A stretch of DNA of 64,000 nt from Dipetalonema caudispina (Eukaryota > Nematoda > Chromadorea > Rhabditida > Onchocercidae), in contig JABVXV010000125.1 of the NCBI GenBank assembly GCA_013365325.1, positions 62,001 to 126,000 of the forward strand, in the 5' to 3' direction. Positions within the stretch are counted from its first letter, which is position 1. Each line of letters begins with the position of its first letter. Under the pieces are notes generated by a model. It saw only the letters and a list, made by a program, of their open reading frames with translations. It was not told where the DNA came from and searched no databases. Both the position numbers and the translations under genes were made by a program. Positions 58,513 to 64,000 of this stretch are shown here, piece after piece.

Positions 58513-61500
58513 CATATTTATGCACAGCACAAAGCAGAAGAAGGGATTTATTGCATTTTCATTTGCAGCATGCATAGCAAATATGCCATTATTTCACAAT
58601 TTATTTGAAATATTTACAATGCTAAAAATTTACAATTCCCTTTAAAATTGAAAAGAAAAAAAGATTTTTTGCGATTTTTTTGTTGCAACATTTATTTTTT
58701 TTTTTTTGCAGAATAATTGCCTAATTTGTGGTTTATTGTTAAGGGATGGCAATAATCTGTTTGTTTCATTTCTATTACGTCGAAAAATCGATGAATTTAC
58801 TAATTCATTGAATTGAATGATGTGACAAAAAATTATGATAATGAAAATATTACTTTTAAATGATTTGTATCGGTCAATTTTTCCAGTAAAATAATTAATT
58901 CTTCCTGACAACATACAGATTAACTTATTCACAAATGATCATCCAAGTACGTACCTATCTACCTATTTTTAAGCACAAATATGCATTCATTATAAATGAT
59001 CGAATATTCACACACATTCATACACATATTTCTGAAATTTCACCTTCTTCCTTTTTCATTTTATTATTAATGTTTAAATGTAATCCATTTGTAGACACCA
59101 AAATGAATTTAATTAATTGAGTTGCCACTTCAGCCAGAAGTTTGAATTTCAAAGGCAAGAAATGCAAGACTCTATATTTAGCTGATGGATCAAAATGTAA
59201 ATTTTTCAATTGATGAACAAAAATGTAACAATGGTTAAGATGGCATTCTTGTATTTCCTGCATTGTGTCAGTTTTAAATCAAATTTCGAATTTCAACAAC
59301 TGATATGATAGTTTGCAACTTTTGAACTTTAAATCCCAGTTTTTTGAACTCCTCTGACGCACAAGAATGATTAAATGATTTTGAACAATATGAGAGGAAA
59401 GCTAATTAACCGAATGTCTCAACATAAATGATTTCAAATGGATGCCTTTTAACCACGTTTTATTTCAATTTAGGTATGCGAAAAACTTAATTTCCAAGAG
59501 TTGAAGAATTTGATTATGTGGTGCGGCAAAAATTAATTTTACGGAAATTAAACCCAAAATAGATTACTTTTCCAAATGAAAATGAAAACGTTTTATTGTC
59601 AAAGTTATTTTCTAAAACTGAAGTTTTGGGAAAAAAGATGTATTGTCAGATGAAAAAACAATAAATGCTGGGGTGTCACGGTAGTAAATCTTTGGGATGA
59701 CAGAAACAAAATGCATTGTTTAGCTTTCAATTTCTCAATTTCAAGAATTGATTCCTTCATTATTTAATGATTCGAAAATAGAAATTGATTCCATTAATGA
59801 TTAAGCTAAAATTTCTGTCCTCAAACAATTTTCTTCAAAATTTCGATTGGAATTTCTATCAATTTTCATGAATAAATCTTACTTAGTATCTGATATCTTC
59901 AACTTTCGGCTCCTTTTTTGACGATTAAAAAGACCATACAAAAGTTTATTTAATCATTTAATAAATGAAAATATTTGCACAAAGTACATGACTTTATTTA
60001 TCTACCATTACATTACCGTATCCATCACGTTTACGGTATTACCGTACACCTATTATTACGCAATAATTTCATAAAGAGGCCATCATTAATTGAGATATTT
60101 AGAAATGGAGCGAAACGATTTCACAGCTCCATTAACATTTTTGAGATGCATTTTGTACGGTTGAAGTGAAAGTCCTCAAAATAAGCATTCATCTTATCCA
60201 TTTTTTTTTCCATATAAAAGAAGAATAAATTTTGAAGGAATTTCATATTCCATTTATTCGCCATGCGAAATATTATATTTCCATTGCAGTCTTCTGTTCA
60301 ACCGTCGGAAATCTCCAACATTTGCCTTATAATTCAGTTTGAAAATTAAATCTTACAATTGTCTCAAATTTAAATTAAATTTGTCTTAGTTCTTCTTGTC
60401 TTAATAGCTATTGAAAGCCACAATTTTTTCAACTTCAACCTTTCCTTCGTTTTGTATGGTTTCAGAATTCTTTCTTGCTAGTAATTTTATAAACATTAAA
60501 CTGAAAGGAAAAATGAAGGAAGAAAAGAATGTGCTTAAATTAATTATTCCGACAGCACTGTTATTTTTAAAGTAAGAAAATAATTTGCTTTATAATTCAA
60601 TTTCATATTTTCTAAAAAAGTTACAGAATTCATTTTATAGCATGCTCATAAATAATCATATCTTTAATGAAAAAGAAAAACTGAAAAAAAAAACCTTTCT
60701 AGCTAGAATTGCTTACAGCAATAATAATTATTAGCCTGAGATCATAATATAATTAGAATTGTTTGGCGATTCTATACATGACGTTTTTAAATGGTGCTAT
60801 GATGAAACATTGGAAGGATATAGCTATAATACTAATTTCTGGAATGTCGTTCACAATGACAAGCATCAAAACTATTTGTTTAATCACTTTTAAGACTATT
60901 AGCTAATCAGGTTATCTGGTATTAGTCAATAAAATAGCTAATGTTATCATGAAAGTTGCATGAAAAGTATCATTGATACCTACTATGCTGTCCAAAATTA
61001 CAGTATCTACAATGCCGATCAAATTACTTCGATCTCTCGCGCATTAGCATGCTGATAATACCGGTGATAATAATTAATTCATGCGATTGAATTCATTGTA
61101 AAAAAAATATGCAATGAAATAAGAGAACGGTTTAGGGATAAATACAATTCGAATATACAATGATATTAGTGATTGAGAAAATGATGTAGAGAACAATTGC
61201 TATTATAGGTTGACAGTGATTGAAAGGAATTAAAAAAAAAAAAAAGTAGCTGAGCATTGCATAAAATTGATAGAAATAATTCTGCAAAATGAACAAATTT
61301 TTTAATGATAAATTTATGATAGTAATAGAGAATGGAACAAATTTTGCATTTTTTCTAATTCTCAAATAATGCATCAGTCATTTCATTCCTATTTTTTCAA
61401 ATAGCAATTAAATGTTTTTTTTTTTTTTTTTTTGCTTTGTTTTTTGCTCGCTTCTGATGTGAATGCAAAAATTTGCAGCATTATTACAAATACAATTTGC

Positions 61501-62680
61501 AATTTGCTAATTCAAATACTGAATAATGCATTTGAAAAGTACATACTTTGTTTCAACAACATTTCTCATAAAAAAAATAAGACTGAAAGCGACATTAATA
61601 AAAATAATTCCAATCGAAAATTTAACAAATAAAATTTCCAAATCGTCAATACATTTTATTAAGCCATTACACAATGATTCGTTTTTTTTTTTTTTTTTTT
61701 TTTTTTTTTTGTTTTCTGATACTATTTGTGAGAGAAAATTTTTTTTTTTTTTCCAAAGAATTATTCAAAAATTTATTCTTTTCAAATAAATACTTTGCCA
61801 AAAAACTTACCAGTTATGAGATTTAATGTTTGAAGTAATTATTTAATTCAAAAGAAAAAAAAAAGCAAAAAAATAAAAAAATAAATTGTTAAATTGACAA
61901 AATACAGGAGTTAATAACTTTTCTTGCACGCTTTTAAAAAAGTCTGTCTAATGAAGTAATTAATTCCCATTAATAATTTAAGTTAAATAATTATCTGAAA
62001 CATTATATCACACAACTACATGGGCTCAATGATAAATTATCCTCTTAGGACAGTATTTCGAAAAAGAAAAAATTTTATGAATGATTTTTAAGAAGAAAAA
62101 GGAAATTTTTTTATAAAATTATTTCACTGATGGCATAATAAGAATTAATGACAATATGGAAATTTATCTATTATTGACTTTCTAATTTGAAGTACTTTTA
62201 TTAATTTCATTTTTAGTATTGTTTTTACACGGAATATCTACTATTACTTCCAGGAAGTTATCAAATTATGCTACATCATGAAGAATTTTAATAATATTAA
62301 CTGAATTATTTTATGCCAATCTTTGGATTATTATTTAATTAGACTTAAACACACATATTGATATCTTTAAGTTTTATTTCAATATATTATATTTTCTTTT
62401 TCCCATTTATTATTGTGTTTAATTTCATCCAAAAAATTAATTATCTACGCATCATTTTGATAATGCACCATAATTATCTCGATAAATTGATGCACATTCA
62501 TATAGATTTATTAAAAATTATTGAATTTAAAGTGAGCTAACTTGTTTTCAATTTAATTTAGCATATTCCCATCTTAATTAGTTCAGTTGGAGCAATAATA
62601 TGATTCGGTTTAATATAATTCATTTAATATTCATACAAATTCATTTCAATTATTTATTCACATGCAAATATTATCATAGA

Positions 62681-62724
62681 CATACGTACACATACACACA
62701 CATACACACACACACACACACACT
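62681..62724. repeat. (CA)n microsatellite
   Basis: CATACA and CACACA units followed shortly by long T runs. Confidence 0.9.
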
Positions 62725-63135
62725 TTCAGACAATTTCTTTGTCAATTTTCAAATTTACTTTTTTTTTTTTTTTTCAAAGTCAAACCTTTCTATCTCTTTT
62801 AGAGATGAAATAACTGTTAGTTAATGCAAAAATATCGAATCAAATTTCTGCGCTTTTTTTTTTTTTTTTTTTTTTTTGCTTTTCTTGCGCCATTCTTATT
62901 TATCGATCATTCATAGATGTTGACGTAGGCATAGCATGCGTGCGTGTATGTGCCATATACACTCTCGCAGGCCAATGTTTTCGGGTGCTTTAGGCCTACT
63001 TCATCTCTTTATCCAAATTATACAGAACTTGAGCCAACCTTTTTCTTTAGCTTACATCTTTCTATGCATTCCTTTTCATGAACATCATCGATTTAACCCT
63101 TCTGCGCCATCTTAACTAACTGCTATCATTCATCT

Positions 63136-63204
63136 CACTCTCCCCCTCCCCCCGCTATTTCGGGAAAAGAGAAGGAAATGAGTGGGAGGAGGAGGAAGAG
63201 AGTG
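63136..63204. repeat. Inverted polypyrimidine/polypurine pair
   Basis: CACTCTCC... at 63136-63153 is roughly complementary to ...GGAGGAGGAAGAGAGTG ending near 63203; a CCCG/CGGG mini-hairpin sits between them at 63151-63164. Confidence 0.6.
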
Positions 63205-63449
63205 GTGTAATAAAAGAAGTCTAAATAATGAGTTCCTTTTTTTTTTTTTTTTTTTCATTGTGAAAAAAAAAAAAAAATTTTGTCATTTGGAAAGCATTCA
63301 CACATAAATATCCCATATGGATTGAAATAAATATTCGTTACGTTGATAGTTTTCATTGAATTTTTCAATATGTTTTGTTTACTTTTAAGTTATTTTAATA
63401 TTTATTGACTTTATTTAACACATTTCTTCATTATTTTTCCTTTTTTCTT

Positions 63450-63476
63450 CCCCTCCCCTCCCCTCCCCTCCCCCCC
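63450..63476 (-). repeat. C4T repeat; G-quadruplex motif on minus strand
   Basis: Four CCCC blocks separated by single T, then seven C. The minus strand therefore carries five runs of at least four G with single-A loops, a textbook G4 pattern. Confidence 0.85.
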
Positions 63477-64000
63477 TTTTCTTCATTTGCATTTTTTCAA
63501 TTTATTCATCAAATTTGGTCTTAATAAAGGAAGAAATCTTATTACTCTTTAATTAAAGTCCAAAAGTAAAGCATTGCATGTTAGCCAAATAAAGCTAAGA
63601 GACCTAAAATATCAGTAATCTAATAATTGGACAAATAAATGGGAACGATATAAAAAGGCCATACTCAACAACAGTTACACTATTACCAGATACTATATCT
63701 TACAATGGGAAATGAAAATTTAAGAATTAAAATTAGCAATGAATTCGTATTTTCCAGAACATTTTACTTCTACTTTTTTTTTTAATTCGATATGACTCGA
63801 AATTTATTTCACAAGTAATTTTTTTTTTTTTTAATATATATTTCTGACTTAGTAATGACATTATCGTTATTCTTCATTGATTCAATATTAATTTTTTGTG
63901 TTGGGACAAATAAATGAAGTGAAAAATTGAATTTAACGAAATTTCCAACGGTTCAAGAAAGAAAAAAAGTTTCTAAAAACAGATTTTGACTCATAAGAAT

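Larger units (their letters stand above)
55104..64000. other. AT-rich DNA without supported exons
   Basis: 8.9 kb with no convincing exon. Short open frames are dominated by Ile, Phe, Lys and Asn and look like AT-rich noise. Probably intron of the gene starting at 52737 or intergenic. Contains homopolymer A/T runs, an ATGCAC-type repeat (58457-58512), a CA run (62681-62724), a C-rich tract (63450-63476) and a purine/pyrimidine inverted pair (63136-63204). Confidence 0.5.

Noticed and set aside
58170..58645. Several open frames of 60-95 codons including a Met-His repeat
   Set aside because: Produced by AT-rich composition and the CATGCA repeat; no splice context or conserved pattern.

Overview
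The window is nuclear DNA of a nematode, most likely a filarial (clade III, Onchocercidae-like) worm. The evidence is many short introns with TTTTCAG-type acceptors, AT-rich intergenic DNA full of homopolymer and CA/GT runs, and proteins that match nematode versions of conserved genes (821-residue PAT-3-like beta integrin, PPTC-7, a single SWR1-type ATPase). The exact species is not determined.

Layout: (1) 1-19933, + strand: the 3' part of a very large SRCAP/EP400/Domino-type remodeller gene (C. elegans ssl-1 family), open at the left edge, with two apparent 3' ends: a Ser-rich end in an extended exon (stop at 11139) and a longer SANT-plus-Gln-rich end (stop at 19933). (2) 19934-23455: gene-free spacer with GT/CA tracts. 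(3) 23456-30661, +: beta integrin pat-3. (4) 31848-34868, +: an F-box protein with a Leu-rich body. (5) 35667-37612, -: NDUFS8, the 23-kDa complex I iron-sulphur subunit. (6) 39335-41550, -: mitochondrial PP2C phosphatase PPTC7. (7) 42713-47170, +: WDR37-type WD40 protein. (8) 47171-52736: gene-poor DNA containing a roughly 1-kb imperfect palindrome. (9) 52737-55103, +: first two exons of an unrecognised gene with a Cys-rich N-terminal segment. (10) 55104-64000: AT-rich DNA without convincing exons, probably introns of gene 9 or spacer, with several simple repeats and a G-quadruplex-type tract.

All exon models were read by eye from splice consensus, phase continuity and similarity to known families. 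Phases close exactly for the long remodeller isoform (2406 residues visible), integrin (821), F-box protein (411), NDUFS8 (211), PPTC7 (323) and WDR37 (481), which is strong internal support. PPTC7 and NDUFS8 lie head-to-tail on the minus strand and both act in mitochondria; PPTC7 and WDR37 are divergent across about 1.2 kb.

The most interesting items are: the Domino-like choice between two C-termini; a possible 18-nt stop-containing microexon in the integrin tail; a 49-bp in-frame copy of a PPTC7 exon segment inside its own intron; a long fossil palindrome near 50.7 kb; and a 190-bp patch near 54 kb with higher G+C that could be a transferred bacterial (Wolbachia-like) fragment.
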